A stretch of DNA of 64,000 bases. Source: an uncultured Verrucomicrobiota bacterium. GTDB lineage: Bacteria > Verrucomicrobiota > Verrucomicrobiia > Opitutales > Opitutaceae. The stretch is taken from NCBI GenBank assembly GCA_903898675.1, contig CAIUGM010000031.1, positions 124,001-188,000 on the forward strand, read 5' to 3'. The notes below the pieces were generated by a model. The model did not search any database and was not told the DNA's origin. It saw only the letters and a list, made by a program, of their open reading frames with translations. A program made the translations under genes and the position numbers. Position 1 is the first letter of the stretch. Every line of letters begins with the position of its first letter. Positions 26,194 through 35,067 of the stretch are shown in pieces.

Positions 26194-27231
26194 ATGCCCC
26201 TCAAAGTCCTCATCCTCGGCGCCAATGGCTTCATTGGCAGCTCCCTCACCCACGCGATCCTGCGCAAGAAAGACTGGGAAGTCTACGGCATGGACGTCGG
26301 CGACCACAAGCTGACCAACTGCCTCGGGAACCCGCGCTTCAAGTTTGTCGAGGGCGACGTCATGATCTCGCACGAGTGGATCGAGTACCACGTCAAGAAG
26401 TGCGACGCTGTCATCCCGCTGGTGGCCATCGCCAACCCGGCGCAGTACGTGAAGGACCCGCTCCGCGTGTTCGAGCTCGATTTCGAGTCCAACCTCGCCG
26501 TCGTCCGCCTCTGCGCGAAGTACAAGAAACGCATCATCTTCCCCTCCACCTCCGAGGTCTACGGCATGTCGCCCGACCGCGAGCTCAACGAGGAGACCAC
26601 CAACATGGTCTACGGCCCGATCGAGAAACAGCGCTGGATCTACGCCTGCTCCAAGCAGCTCCTCGACCGCGTCATCTACGCCTACGGCGTCCGCGACAAC
26701 ATCGACTACACGCTCTTCCGCCCGTTCAACTGGATCGGGCCGAAGCTGGACAACGTCTTTGAGGCGAAGGAAGGCAGCTCCCGCCTCTTCACCCAGTTCA
26801 TCTCGAACGTCATCTTCAAGAAGCCGATCCAGCTCGTCGACGGCGGCAAGCAGAGCCGTTCCTTCACCTTCATCGACGACGGCGTCGACGCCCTGCTGCG
26901 CATCATCGAGAACAAGGACGGCCGCGCCTCGCGCCAGATCTTCAACCTCGGCAATCCGAAGAACGACGTGAGCGTCGCCCAGCTCGCGAAATACATCATC
27001 GCCGCGTTCAAGCATTACCCCGAGTACCGCGAGCACGCCGAGCAGGCCAAGGTCATCACGGTTTCGTCCGGCAAGTACTTCGGCAAATATTACCAGGACA
27101 TCCAAAAACGCGTGCCTTCCATCGCGAACGTGAAGAAGCAGCTCGGCTGGAATCCGAAGGTCGACCTGAAGACCGCCATCCGCCTCACGCTGGACTACCA
27201 TCTCGCGCACAAGGACTATCAGCTCGAGTAA
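26194..27231 (+). CDS. arnA: UDP-glucuronate decarboxylase (ArnA C-terminal half as separate protein)
   Basis: A 345-residue extended SDR. It has LILGANGFIGSSL (NAD binding), IIFPSTSEVYG (Ser and Glu of the decarboxylase), IYACSKQLLDR (Tyr and Lys) and SRSFTFIDDG with the Arg that binds the uronate. It oxidises and decarboxylates UDP-glucuronate to UDP-4-keto-arabinose. The 49-base gap before it contains a TTTCGTGTCTTTTGGCG motif of the kind dispersed between genes. The UDP-glucose dehydrogenase that would feed it is not in the window. Confidence 0.92.
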   Translation: MPLKVLILGANGFIGSSLTHAILRKKDWEVYGMDVGDHKLTNCLGNPRFKFVEGDVMISHEWIEYHVKKCDAVIPLVAIANPAQYVKDPLRVFELDFESNLAVVRLCAKYKKRIIFPSTSEVYGMSPDRELNEETTNMVYGPIEKQRWIYACSKQLLDRVIYAYGVRDNIDYTLFRPFNWIGPKLDNVFEAKEGSSRLFTQFISNVIFKKPIQLVDGGKQSRSFTFIDDGVDALLRIIENKDGRASRQIFNLGNPKNDVSVAQLAKYIIAAFKHYPEYREHAEQAKVITVSSGKYFGKYYQDIQKRVPSIANVKKQLGWNPKVDLKTAIRLTLDYHLAHKDYQLE

Positions 27232-27246
27232 GCTGTCCGGCGCGCC

Positions 27247-28155
27247 ATGGCCCTCCGACTCGCCCTCAAGATCGACGTCGACACCGACCGCGGCACCCGG
27301 GAGGGCGTCCCGAATCTCGTCGCCGACCTGCAAGCCGCGGGTTTTCCCGCGACGTTTCTCTTCTCGCTCGGGCCCGACCAGACCGGGCGCGCAATCACCC
27401 GGGTTTTCCGGCCGGGCTTTCTAAAAAAGGTCGGCCGCACCAGCGTGGTGCAACTCTACGGCGTGCGCACGCTGCTCAACGGCACGCTGCTGCCCGCGCC
27501 ACATGTCGGCCGGCGCAATGAAGCGGTCCTGCGGGCCGGGCGGGACGCCGGCTTCGAGCTCGGCATCCATTGCAACAACCACTACCGGTGGCAGGACTAC
27601 GTCCACACCATGGGCGCGGCGGCCGTCAAGGCGGAGTTCGATGCCGCGCGTGCCGAGTTCCGCCGCATCTTCGGTTCCGAGGCCCCGACCGCGGGCGCCC
27701 CGGGCTGGCAGGCCAACGCGATCAGCCGGGAGGTCTACGACGGCGCCGGGCTGCTCTACGCGTCGGACTCCCGCGGGACCGCGCCGTTTTTCGCCCGCCT
27801 CGACGGCCGGACCTTCACGACCCTGGAAATCCCGTCCACGCTGCCGACCCTCGACGAGCTGATGGGCCGGCCGGAATATCCGGACGAGCGCATCGTGCCG
27901 CACCTCGTCTCGCTGCTGCGGCCGGATGCGCTCAATGTGTTCACGCTCCACGCGGAACTGGAGGGCATGGGCAAGCGCGCGCTTTTTGGGGAATTCCTGG
28001 CCGCGGTAAAACGCGCCGGTGTGGAGGTGGTGTCGCTTGAACAGGCGGCCCGGGCCCTGCTCGCGCAGCGGGATCGGATCCCCGTTTGCGAAATGATCCA
28101 GGCGCCGGTCGACGGACGCTCCGGCCTGCTGGCAGTGCAGGGCGCGGTGGTTTGA
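27247..28155 (+). CDS. arnD: ArnD-like deformylase (NodB polysaccharide deacetylase fold)
   Basis: A 302-residue NodB-fold protein. It has ALKIDVDTDRGTREGVP (catalytic/metal Asp), an active-site His region GIHCNNHYRWQDYVHTM and the downstream VFTLHAELEG. ArnD removes the formyl group from undecaprenyl-phosphate-Ara4FN so that transport to the periplasm becomes possible. Last gene of the operon, 15 bases after the decarboxylase. A hairpin at its stop codon ends the operon. ArnE/ArnF flippase genes are not seen. Confidence 0.88.
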   Translation: MALRLALKIDVDTDRGTREGVPNLVADLQAAGFPATFLFSLGPDQTGRAITRVFRPGFLKKVGRTSVVQLYGVRTLLNGTLLPAPHVGRRNEAVLRAGRDAGFELGIHCNNHYRWQDYVHTMGAAAVKAEFDAARAEFRRIFGSEAPTAGAPGWQANAISREVYDGAGLLYASDSRGTAPFFARLDGRTFTTLEIPSTLPTLDELMGRPEYPDERIVPHLVSLLRPDALNVFTLHAELEGMGKRALFGEFLAAVKRAGVEVVSLEQAARALLAQRDRIPVCEMIQAPVDGRSGLLAVQGAVV

Positions 28156-28172
28156 GCCGGTTGAAACCGGCT
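28155..28172. terminator. Hairpin between arnD and the convergent LptF/G gene
   Basis: AGCCGGTT-GA-AACCGGCT is a perfect eight-pair inverted repeat placed between, and touching, the two convergent stop codons. It has no T tract on either strand, so it may only be a weak bidirectional terminator or mRNA-end stabiliser. Confidence 0.45.
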
Positions 28173-29311
28173 TACGACCGGTCCACCTTGTAGAACATCC
28201 ACAGGCCCAGGCCCTGGAAGGCCAGGTTGGGCAGCCACATCAGCAGGTCGGGCCGCAACGCGGGCTGGTTGTCGATCCAGCCGATCACAATCGTGGCAAA
28301 GTAATAGGCCATGACCAGCGCCAGCCCGATGCCGAGGTTGGCGGAGGTCTCCTTGCGCGAAACCTTGATGCCGAGCGGAATCGCGACGAGGGCGAAAGAC
28401 AGCACGGAAAAGGCCGTGGCGAATTTCTCGTGGATGGTGATCTGGACCCGCATCTGCAGCTTTTCCCGCTCGGCGGCGGACAGGGCCGGGTCTGGCCGCC
28501 CCAGGCGGCGCCACTCCTCCACCAGCTGGTCAAACGTGTACCACCTCAGTTTCCGGTGCACGCCCTGCGCCCCCCCGAGCTTGCCCAGCGGCAGGTCGAA
28601 CGTGGCCTGTTCCCACGCCGCCGAGCCGCGCGCCTGGGTGAAGTTCTCCGGGTCCTTCTCGTCGCGCACCTCGGCCTGCGCGTGCTCGAGGGTGAGCACG
28701 AGCGTGTTTCGCTTCTCGTCGAAATCGAGCCGGCCGGTGTCGGCCCGCGCGAAGCGCTTGACCCGGTTCTGCGCATCGAGCTCCCACAGCCAGAAATCGC
28801 GCAGCTGCGCCCCCTTCTTGTCACCCGCGTAGATCACGAGACCGGGGAAGTCGCGGATGAACGTGCGGGGCACGATGAAACTGAGGGGATTCTGCCGCAC
28901 CGCCTCGGCCAGCTCCGCCTCATAGGCCACCTTGGCCCGCGGCATGAACTCGAAGTTGATCGCGAGGTTCAGCACCACCCCGATCAGCGCGCAAAACAGG
29001 ATCGGGGCCGACAGCCACGCCACGCTCAGCCCGGAAGCGCGCAGGGCGGTGACCTCGCGGTCGGATGACATCCGGCCCAGCACCAGCAAAATGCCGGTCA
29101 GCATGCCCATCGGCAGCGCATAGGACACGACCACCGGGATGGTCAGCAGCACCAGATGCAGGAAGGTATCCACCGCCATCTGGCCGGCGACCAGCAGGCC
29201 GAGCAAATCCTTCAGGACGTTGCCCACCATCAGCACGAAGGCGAACAGCCCGACGCCGGCCGCGCAGGTCAGCACGACGTTGGCAAAAATGTGCCGGTGG
29301 ATGAGGTTCAT
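28172..29311 (-). CDS. LptF/LptG-family (YjgP/YjgQ) LPS export permease
   Basis: A 379-residue inner-membrane protein with six membrane helices, three before and three after a large periplasmic beta-jellyroll (~125-270). It starts MNLIHRHIFANVVLTC and has the conserved first-helix region VLKDLLGLL and RASGLS (coupling to LptB). It extracts LPS with LptB (58.2 kb) and LptC. Only one LptF/G gene is here; a partner must be elsewhere. I start at 29311 because the upstream frame consists of dispersed repeat. Confidence 0.88.
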   Translation of the reverse strand: MNLIHRHIFANVVLTCAAGVGLFAFVLMVGNVLKDLLGLLVAGQMAVDTFLHLVLLTIPVVVSYALPMGMLTGILLVLGRMSSDREVTALRASGLSVAWLSAPILFCALIGVVLNLAINFEFMPRAKVAYEAELAEAVRQNPLSFIVPRTFIRDFPGLVIYAGDKKGAQLRDFWLWELDAQNRVKRFARADTGRLDFDEKRNTLVLTLEHAQAEVRDEKDPENFTQARGSAAWEQATFDLPLGKLGGAQGVHRKLRWYTFDQLVEEWRRLGRPDPALSAAEREKLQMRVQITIHEKFATAFSVLSFALVAIPLGIKVSRKETSANLGIGLALVMAYYFATIVIGWIDNQPALRPDLLMWLPNLAFQGLGLWMFYKVDRS

Positions 29312-29317
29312 CAGAGT

Positions 29318-29413
29318 AGTTGAAAGTTGAAGGTTGAGGGTTGAGAGTCCGACCGCAACGCCGCGTTTTCGGCTCAAGCATTCTCTCAACGCTCAACTTT
29401 CAGCTCTCAACTT
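29318..29413. repeat. Dispersed TTGAAAG/TTGAGAG inverted repeat
   Basis: Tandem units (GTTGAAAGTTGAAGGTTGAG) at 29318-29347 face inverted units (CTCTCAACGCTCAACTTTCAG) at 29383-29413. It fills the divergent gap between the LptF/G gene and rlmN, so it probably overlaps or neighbours both promoters. Same family as 19264-19360 and 49082-49157. Confidence 0.75.
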
Positions 29414-29422
29414 CCGGCCTAA

Positions 29423-30547
29423 ATGCAGTTCACGCCCGCCAAGCCGACCATCTACGGCGAAACCCTCGACTCGCTCACCGCGGTGCTCACGGCGCACGGC
29501 CACCCGGCTTTCCGCGCCCGCCAGATCCTCGAGTGGCTCTACAAGAAGCGGGTCGGGACGTGGGACGAGATGACCAACCTTTCGCGCCCGCTGCGGGCGT
29601 GGCTCGCGGCGCAGTTCGAACTGGACCCGACCAGCTTTGTGCTGACGAAGCAGTCGGAGGATGTCACCGACAAGCTCCTGCTGGAACTGGGCGACCGGTC
29701 GCTGATCGAAACCGTGATCATCCGCGCCCCGCAGCTCGGGGTGGGCCAGGAAAACTCGCGCAAGACCATCTGCATCTCCACCCAGGTCGGCTGCGCCATG
29801 GGCTGCCGGTTCTGCGCCTCCGGCCTGGAGGGACTGAAGCGCAACCTTTCGGCGGGCGAGATTGTCCACCAGCTCATCCAGGTCTGCCGCCAGGAGGACA
29901 GCCGCACCCCGCGGGCGCACGCCGAGCTGGTATCGTTCGACAACCTCGTCGTGATGGGCATGGGCGAGCCCCTGCACAACTATGACGCCATCATGCGGGC
30001 CCTCACCATCCTGAATGCCGAGTGGGGCCTGGCCTTCGGCGCCCGCCGCATCACGCTCTCCACCTCGGGCCTCGTGCCCCGGATCAAGCAGCTCGCCGAC
30101 GAGCCACTCGGCATCCGCCTCGCCATCAGCCTGCACGGCGCCACCAACGAGGTGCGCGAGAAGATCATGCCGGTGAACAAGGCCTGGCCGCTCGAGAAAC
30201 TGCTGCCGGCGGTGCGCGAGTTCTCGGACAAACACGGCCGGATGGTGACACTGGAGTTCATTTTGATCGAGGAGATCAACGATTCGCTGGAGCAGGCCGA
30301 AAAACTCCGCGACATCGCCTACGACCTGCACGCCCACGTGAACCTGATCCCTTACAACACCGTCGAGGGCCTGCCGTGGAAACGCCCCAGCCTCACCCGG
30401 CAGGAAAAGTTCGCCAACATCCTGTTCGACGGCGGGGTCTCCGTCACGCTTCGCCGGGAAAAGGGCCACGCGATCGACGCCGCCTGCGGCCAGCTGCGCT
30501 TGAAGACCGAGAAGGCCCGCGAGGCCGCGGCCGGCAGCCCGGTTTAG
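29423..30547 (+). CDS. rlmN: 23S rRNA/tRNA adenine-2 methyltransferase RlmN
   Basis: A 374-residue radical-SAM enzyme that methylates A2503 of 23S rRNA and A37 of some tRNAs. The [4Fe-4S] cluster motif is C124xxxC128xxC131 (GCAMGCRFCAS). The mechanistic Cys pair is the Cys in TICISTQ (117) and a C-terminal Cys in DAACGQLR. The N-terminal HhH-like domain includes RQILEWLYKKRV. Length is normal. Confidence 0.96.
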   Translation: MQFTPAKPTIYGETLDSLTAVLTAHGHPAFRARQILEWLYKKRVGTWDEMTNLSRPLRAWLAAQFELDPTSFVLTKQSEDVTDKLLLELGDRSLIETVIIRAPQLGVGQENSRKTICISTQVGCAMGCRFCASGLEGLKRNLSAGEIVHQLIQVCRQEDSRTPRAHAELVSFDNLVVMGMGEPLHNYDAIMRALTILNAEWGLAFGARRITLSTSGLVPRIKQLADEPLGIRLAISLHGATNEVREKIMPVNKAWPLEKLLPAVREFSDKHGRMVTLEFILIEEINDSLEQAEKLRDIAYDLHAHVNLIPYNTVEGLPWKRPSLTRQEKFANILFDGGVSVTLRREKGHAIDAACGQLRLKTEKAREAAAGSPV

Positions 30548-30548
30548 C

Positions 30549-30637
30549 GGCAAGACTCCGTGCCTGTCGGTATTTGGTAGGGGCGCAGCATCAACCTCCG
30601 CCTAGCCTGCGGCTGACAGGAGTCTGTGCCCCTACCC
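30549..30637. repeat. Complex palindromic repeat upstream of the carboxylase cassette
   Basis: Nested inverted repeats: AGACTCC (30553-30559) with GGAGTCT, CCTGTC with GACAGG, and GTAGGGGC (30578-30585) with GCCCCTAC (30628-30635). It begins two bases after the rlmN stop. The remaining 110 bases to the next start hold a 16-base palindrome ATGCCGGAACCGGCAT and a pair of GTAACAC boxes. Confidence 0.65.
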
Positions 30638-30711
30638 CCTTGCCGAGGCCGATTCCAGTGTCATGCAGCCGAAAAATGCCGGAACCGGCATGCGATCTGC
30701 TTTTTCAGCGG

Positions 30712-30740
30712 CGTAACACGCTCCATTAAATTCGTAACAC
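30712..30740. promoter_or_regulatory. Candidate operator: CGTAACAC direct repeat, 21-base period
   Basis: CGTAACAC occurs at 30712-30719 and again at 30733-30740, exactly two helical turns apart, nine bases before the binding-protein start codon. A related pair (CGTCATAC and CGTAACAC, also 21 bases apart) is found upstream of the first DUF1989 gene at 34266-34294. Ribbon-helix-helix proteins such as the regulator encoded at 33789 often bind repeated half-sites. Binding is inference. Confidence 0.45.
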
Positions 30741-30748
30741 AGAAATCC

Positions 30749-31741
30749 ATGAAGCCCATCCGCCGCCTGACCTGCCTTCTGCTCCTTGCCCTGACCGCCC
30801 TCGCGCCCGCCCTGCGGGCCGAGCCCCTCAAGATCGCCTACAGCGACTGGCCCGGCTGGGTGGCCTGGGAGGTCGCCATCCAGAAGGGCTGGCTGAAGGA
30901 CGCCGGCGTCGACGCCGAGTTTCTGTGGTTTGAATACGGGCCCTCGATGGACGCCTTCACCGCCGGCAAGGCCGACGCGGTCATGGTGACCAACGGCGAC
31001 TCGCTCGTGACCGGCGCCAACGGAGCCAAGAATGTGGTCATCATGCTCACCGACTACAGCAACGGCAACGACATGATCATCGCCAAGCCGGGCATCAAGT
31101 CGCTCAAGGATCTCAAGGGGAAGAAAATCGGCCTCGAGGTCGGCGTCGTCGAGCACCTCATGCTCCTCAACGCGCTGAAGAAAATCGGCCTGACCGAGAG
31201 CGACGTGACCATCGTCAACACGCCCACCAACCAGACCCCGCAGGTCCTCGCCTCCGGCCAGGTCGACGCCATCGCCGCGTGGCAGCCCAACGCCGGCCAG
31301 GCCCTCAAGGCCGTCGCCGGTTCCACCGCCGTGTACACCAGCGCGGACGAGCCCGGCCTGATCTACGACACCATTGTGGTCTCGCCCCAGAGCCTGGCCC
31401 AGCACCGCGCCGAGTGGGTGAAGCTGGTCTCCGTCTGGGACAAGACCCTCGCCTACCTCACCAATCCCGCCACCAAGGACGACGCGTTGAAGATCATGGC
31501 CGCGCGCACCGGCTCCACGCCCGCGGAGTACGCCGCGTTCATCGGCGGCACGCACTTCCTGACGCTCGCGGACAGCGCGAAGATCATCGCCAAGGCGGCC
31601 CCGGGCTTCGACTCGCTCGCCGGTTCGTCGGCCGTGGCCAATGAGTTCAACGTGAAGAACAGTGTCTACAAGGAAGCGCAGGACGTCTCCGCCTACATCG
31701 ACGCCAAGCTCACGGCGGAGGCCATCGCCGCGAAAAAGTAA
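30749..31741 (+). CDS. ABC transporter substrate-binding protein (guanidine/urea cassette)
   Basis: A 330-residue NitT/TauT-type periplasmic binding protein with a signal peptide (MKPIRRL, leucine-rich core, cleavage near ALRA). Mature start EPLKIAYSDWPGWVAWEVA. It has the family segments DAFTAGKADAVMV and DLKGKKIGLEVGVVEH. It heads a cluster with permease, ATPase, DUF1989 proteins, carboxylase and allophanate hydrolase, so guanidine, urea or a related small amide is the likely ligand. I start at ATG 30749, which gives a clean signal peptide. Confidence 0.88.
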   Translation: MKPIRRLTCLLLLALTALAPALRAEPLKIAYSDWPGWVAWEVAIQKGWLKDAGVDAEFLWFEYGPSMDAFTAGKADAVMVTNGDSLVTGANGAKNVVIMLTDYSNGNDMIIAKPGIKSLKDLKGKKIGLEVGVVEHLMLLNALKKIGLTESDVTIVNTPTNQTPQVLASGQVDAIAAWQPNAGQALKAVAGSTAVYTSADEPGLIYDTIVVSPQSLAQHRAEWVKLVSVWDKTLAYLTNPATKDDALKIMAARTGSTPAEYAAFIGGTHFLTLADSAKIIAKAAPGFDSLAGSSAVANEFNVKNSVYKEAQDVSAYIDAKLTAEAIAAKK

Positions 31742-31779
31742 CCTGCCCGGGGCGCGCGGCCGCGCCCCTTCCCCGCTTC

Positions 31780-32817
31780 ATGCCTCGCTCGCGCAGGTTT
31801 GCGATCGGCCAGCCCTTGGCGCCCCGGCCGCGCCTGGTGCTGACATTGCTCTCCTTTCTCGCGCCCCTGCTGGCGTGGGGCCTGGTGAGTTATGTGCCGT
31901 GGATCTGGCATCCGTTGATCCGGGTGGGGTCACCCGGGGACGTGGCCTGGTTCCAACCCGGACTGCTCGTCGAACGCCGCGTCTTCGCCGAGGAGAACGC
32001 CAAGGCCGTGGCCGCCGGCGGGCACGCGGCGAACGGCACCCGGGCGAACCCGATCTTTCTCCCCGCCCCGCACGAGGTCGGCCAGGCCTTCTACACGGCC
32101 TTCCACACCAAGCCGCTGCTGCGCGGCGATCTCTGGCTCCACGAGAGTCTCGCGCTCAGCATCAAGACCATCTTCTGGGGCTTTTTGCTCTCGTCTCTCT
32201 TCGGCGTTCCCCTCGGCATCCTGTGCGGGGCGTACGCCCCCATCTCGCGGTTCGCGGAGCCGGTCATCGATTTCGTGCGCTACATGCCCGCCCCGGCGTT
32301 CGGTGCGCTCGCGGTCGCCGTCCTCGGCATTTACGACGCCCCCAAGGTGGCGATCATTTTTATCGGCACTTTTTTCCAGCAGGTCCTCGTCATCGCCAAC
32401 ACTGTCCGGCGCCACGACCCGGCGCTCATCGAGGCGGCCCAGACCCTGGGCGCCAGCCCCCGCCGTCTCCTGCTGCGGGTGATTGTGCCGAGCTGCATCG
32501 TCGATCTCTACAACGACCAGCGTATTTTGCTCGGGTGGGCCTGGACCTACCTGATCGTGGCCGAGGTCGTCGGCGTCAGTAGCGGCATCACTTTTTTCAT
32601 CAACCAGCAGGCGAAATACCGCAACTTCGACAACGTCTACGCCGCCATCATCATCATCGGCGTCATCGGCCTCGCCACCGACCAGCTGCTCGCGTTGATC
32701 GGCCGGCAGCTCTTCCCCTGGAAACACACCCGGCCCAGCCGGCTCAGTCTTCTTCTCGGCCGTCTTTCCGTCGGGCGCGCCACCGCCGCGCCTTCCAGTC
32801 CGCCGGCCTCGCCATGA
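31780..32817 (+). CDS. ABC transporter permease (guanidine/urea cassette)
   Basis: A 345-residue BPD_transp_1 permease with six or seven membrane helices. The EAA loop is in [20 protein letters not shown]. An extra periplasmic insertion (~45-95) between the first helix and the core is typical of urea-carboxylase-linked permeases of this type. The C-terminal ~25 residues are a Ser/Pro/Ala tail. The stop overlaps the next ATG by four bases. Confidence 0.9.
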   Translation: MPRSRRFAIGQPLAPRPRLVLTLLSFLAPLLAWGLVSYVPWIWHPLIRVGSPGDVAWFQPGLLVERRVFAEENAKAVAAGGHAANGTRANPIFLPAPHEVGQAFYTAFHTKPLLRGDLWLHESLALSIKTIFWGFLLSSLFGVPLGILCGAYAPISRFAEPVIDFVRYMPAPAFGALAVAVLGIYDAPKVAIIFIGTFFQQVLVIANTVRRHDPALIEAAQTLGASPRRLLLRVIVPSCIVDLYNDQRILLGWAWTYLIVAEVVGVSSGITFFINQQAKYRNFDNVYAAIIIIGVIGLATDQLLALIGRQLFPWKHTRPSRLSLLLGRLSVGRATAAPSSPPASP

Positions 32818-33722
32818 CCGCGCCTTCCAGCCCCGGCCTCCCCGACTACCGCGCGCAATCGCCCGCCGTCGCGGAACGTTTCCGGAAATTGCAGGAGCGG
32901 CCCGTCGTGCTCGAGATCGAGCATCTCGGCCGCCAGTTCCCCGGGCAGGCCGGGCCCGTGACCGCCTTGCGCGACATCTCCCTGAAGATCCACCGGCGCG
33001 AACTCGTCTGCGTGATCGGCCCGTCCGGTTGCGGGAAGTCCACGCTCATCCGGATCATCGCCGGCCTCGACGACCCCAGCACCGGCCGGATGCTGGTGGA
33101 CGGCAAGGAAACGAGCGGCCCCTGCCCGGAGCGCGGCATGGTGTTCCAAGGCTACACGCTCTTTCCCTGGCTCAGCGTGAAGCGCAACATCATGTTCGGG
33201 CTGGAAATGGGCGGCATGGCCCGCGACCAGGCCGACGCCGAGGCCCGGCAGTGGATCGACCTCGTGGGCCTGACCAAGTTTGCCAACAACTACCCGCACC
33301 AGCTGTCCGGCGGCATGAAGCAGCGGGTCGCGATTGCCCGCGCGCTCGCGCCCAACCCGCGGGTGCTGCTCATGGATGAACCCTTCGGCGCCCTCGACGC
33401 CCAGACCCGCGCCCAGATGCAGGCCCATCTCCTCGAGATCTGGCGGAACGTCGATGTCACCATCCTCTTCATCACCCATGACCTCGACGAGGCCATCTTC
33501 CTCGCCGACCGCATCGTGGTGCTCAAGGCCCACCCCGGCGAGGTCCAGGAAATCATCGAGGTCCCCGTGCCGCGCCCGCGCCACCTCTCCCAGGTCACCT
33601 CGCCGGAGTTCCTCGCCACACGGCGCCGGCTGGACGAGCTGATCCATCCCCGCGACGTCCATGCGCCGGTGGAAAAACTGCCCATCGTCCGGCTGACTCA
33701 GGCGGGGGACGACGTGGAATGA
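32814..33722 (+). CDS. ABC transporter ATP-binding protein (guanidine/urea cassette)
   Basis: A 302-residue NitT/TauT-type ATPase: Walker [15 protein letters not shown]-loop ([10 protein letters not shown]), signature [15 protein letters not shown], Walker [14 protein letters not shown] and H-loop ITHDLDEA. An N-terminal extension of ~30 residues precedes the domain. Energises import by the adjacent permease and binding protein. Confidence 0.93.
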   Translation: MTAPSSPGLPDYRAQSPAVAERFRKLQERPVVLEIEHLGRQFPGQAGPVTALRDISLKIHRRELVCVIGPSGCGKSTLIRIIAGLDDPSTGRMLVDGKETSGPCPERGMVFQGYTLFPWLSVKRNIMFGLEMGGMARDQADAEARQWIDLVGLTKFANNYPHQLSGGMKQRVAIARALAPNPRVLLMDEPFGALDAQTRAQMQAHLLEIWRNVDVTILFITHDLDEAIFLADRIVVLKAHPGEVQEIIEVPVPRPRHLSQVTSPEFLATRRRLDELIHPRDVHAPVEKLPIVRLTQAGDDVE

Positions 33723-33788
33723 CCGGGCCTACGGTTGTTTTGCCATTGGCCGGCGCGCCGGCCCCAGCCAACATGAACTTCTCCTCCC

Positions 33789-34223
33789 ATGCCCCGCCCC
33801 CGCTCCAGTCTCGCCCGCTTCAGTGTTTCACTGCCTTCCGACCTGCTCGACGAACTCGACGACATGGTGGCGCGGCGCAAATTTCCCAGCCGGTCGCACG
33901 CGATCGCCGAGATGGCCCGCGAGCAGTTGCTCGAGCATGCGCAGGAACTCGGCACCAAGAGCATGGCCGGCACCATCAGCCTCGTTTACGACTACCGGAA
34001 GCGCAACCTGCAGCGCCGGCTCGCGGACATCCAGCACCAGCATTACCTGCTCGTCGTGGCCTCCATGAGCGTCCACCTCGAGCACCATCACTACCTCGAG
34101 GTGCTCCTGGTGCAGGGACCGGCCCGTACGCTGCGCGACCTGTCGGACACGCTCGCCAGTTGCAAGGGGGTCAAGCACGCCCGCCTGCAGCTGACGGCCA
34201 ACCCCATGCCCCCGCTCCTTTGA
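33789..34223 (+). CDS. NikR-like ribbon-helix-helix regulator
   Basis: A 144-residue protein with a ribbon-helix-helix N-terminus ([18 protein letters not shown], then [14 protein letters not shown]) and an ACT-like C-terminal domain as in NikR. Aligned by eye to E. coli NikR, ligand His76 and His89 are kept (His83, His96). His87 is Ser94 and Cys95 is Tyr102. The square-planar nickel site is therefore broken, so it probably senses something else, plausibly a cassette-related ligand. It sits between the transporter and the DUF1989 genes. Target sites may be the GTAACAC pairs. Confidence 0.8.
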   Translation: MPRPRSSLARFSVSLPSDLLDELDDMVARRKFPSRSHAIAEMAREQLLEHAQELGTKSMAGTISLVYDYRKRNLQRRLADIQHQHYLLVVASMSVHLEHHHYLEVLLVQGPARTLRDLSDTLASCKGVKHARLQLTANPMPPLL

Positions 34224-34265
34224 GCGGAACCGGCCGGTCCCGGCCGGGACTGTGCCGGGCCTTGA

Positions 34266-34294
34266 CGTCATACGAAATGTCACAAACGTAACAC
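34266..34294. promoter_or_regulatory. Candidate operator upstream of the DUF1989 genes
   Basis: CGTCATAC (34266-34273) and CGTAACAC (34287-34294) share six of eight bases and are spaced 21 bases start to start, the same layout as at 30712-30740. TCATAC is also the half-site of classical NikR operators. The second box ends eight bases before the start codon at 34303. Confidence 0.4.
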
Positions 34295-34302
34295 TATTTT
34301 CC

Positions 34303-35049
34303 ATGGACCCGATCATCAACCTTTCGCCGGCCGCCCCCCTGCTCAGCCAGCTGCTCACCCATGCCGGCATGTGGTCCGGCGTGATCTCCCGCGGCAAGAC
34401 ACTCCGGCTCACCGACCTCGAGGGCGGCGCCAATGTCGGCCTGCTCCTCTACAACGCCGATGTGACGACGGAGCGCTACAACCTGCCGGACACCCTCAAG
34501 GGCCAGCACATTTTCTACTTGCGCCATCCCTACTGCCTGCATTCCGACATGGGCCGCGTGTTCGCCTCCCTCACCGCCGACACGGTCGGCTGGCATGACA
34601 CGGTCTGCGGCTGCTCCGACGCAAAACTCGTCGAGGCCAGGTACGGCGTGAAGAATTACCAGGACGCCCGCAACGACTGGCACCGCAACGCCCGCGACTG
34701 TTTTCTCATCGAGCTCGCCAAGTGGGGCCTGGGCCCGCGCGACCTTGTGCCAAACCTGAACCTGTTCAGCAAGGTAGTCGCCGACGAGGCGGGCGCCCTC
34801 ACCTTTGTCCCTGCCCACTCAAAGCCCGGCGACCACGTCGACCTGCGCTTCGAGCTGGACACCCTGGTGGTACTCAACACCTGCCAGCACCCGCTGGATC
34901 CGGATCCGCGCTATCATCCCCGGCCGGTCCGACTGGAAGTGTTCCGTTCCGCGCCGCCCGCCGGGGACGACGCCTGCCGGGTTTCCCGCCCGGAAAACGA
35001 GCGCGCGTTCCGCAACACCGAGACGTACGTGGCCCTGCGCACCGCCTGA
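34303..35049 (+). CDS. Urea-carboxylase-associated DUF1989 protein (UAAP1 type; carboxyguanidine deiminase subunit)
   Basis: A 248-residue DUF1989 protein. Features include [21 protein letters not shown], the cysteine-containing [12 protein letters not shown] and PNLNLFSKV. Proteins of this type occur in pairs beside so-called urea carboxylases. In recent work the pair is a carboxyguanidine deiminase (CgdAB) that converts carboxyguanidine to allophanate. It precedes the second DUF1989 gene by 18 bases. The UAAP1 label is given by gene order. Start at ATG 34303. Confidence 0.85.
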   Translation: MDPIINLSPAAPLLSQLLTHAGMWSGVISRGKTLRLTDLEGGANVGLLLYNADVTTERYNLPDTLKGQHIFYLRHPYCLHSDMGRVFASLTADTVGWHDTVCGCSDAKLVEARYGVKNYQDARNDWHRNARDCFLIELAKWGLGPRDLVPNLNLFSKVVADEAGALTFVPAHSKPGDHVDLRFELDTLVVLNTCQHPLDPDPRYHPRPVRLEVFRSAPPAGDDACRVSRPENERAFRNTETYVALRTA

Positions 35050-35067
35050 CGCCAAAGCTTCCCGCCC

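Noticed and set aside
28172-29389. A longer LptF/LptG gene starting at 29389
   Set aside because: The extra 26 codons are translated from the dispersed TTGAAAG repeat, and homology to the family begins at MNLIHRH (29311).
30548-30748. Guanidine riboswitch (ykkC, mini-ykkC or ykkC-III) upstream of the carboxylase cassette
   Set aside because: I looked for the conserved guanidine-I words and the ACGR-loop hairpin pair of guanidine-II and found none. The palindrome ATGCCGGAACCGGCAT lacks an ACGR loop.
33723-33788. Terminator between the ATPase and the NikR-like genes
   Set aside because: GGCCGGC-GC-GCCGGCC forms a tight hairpin but has no T tract, so I did not list it.
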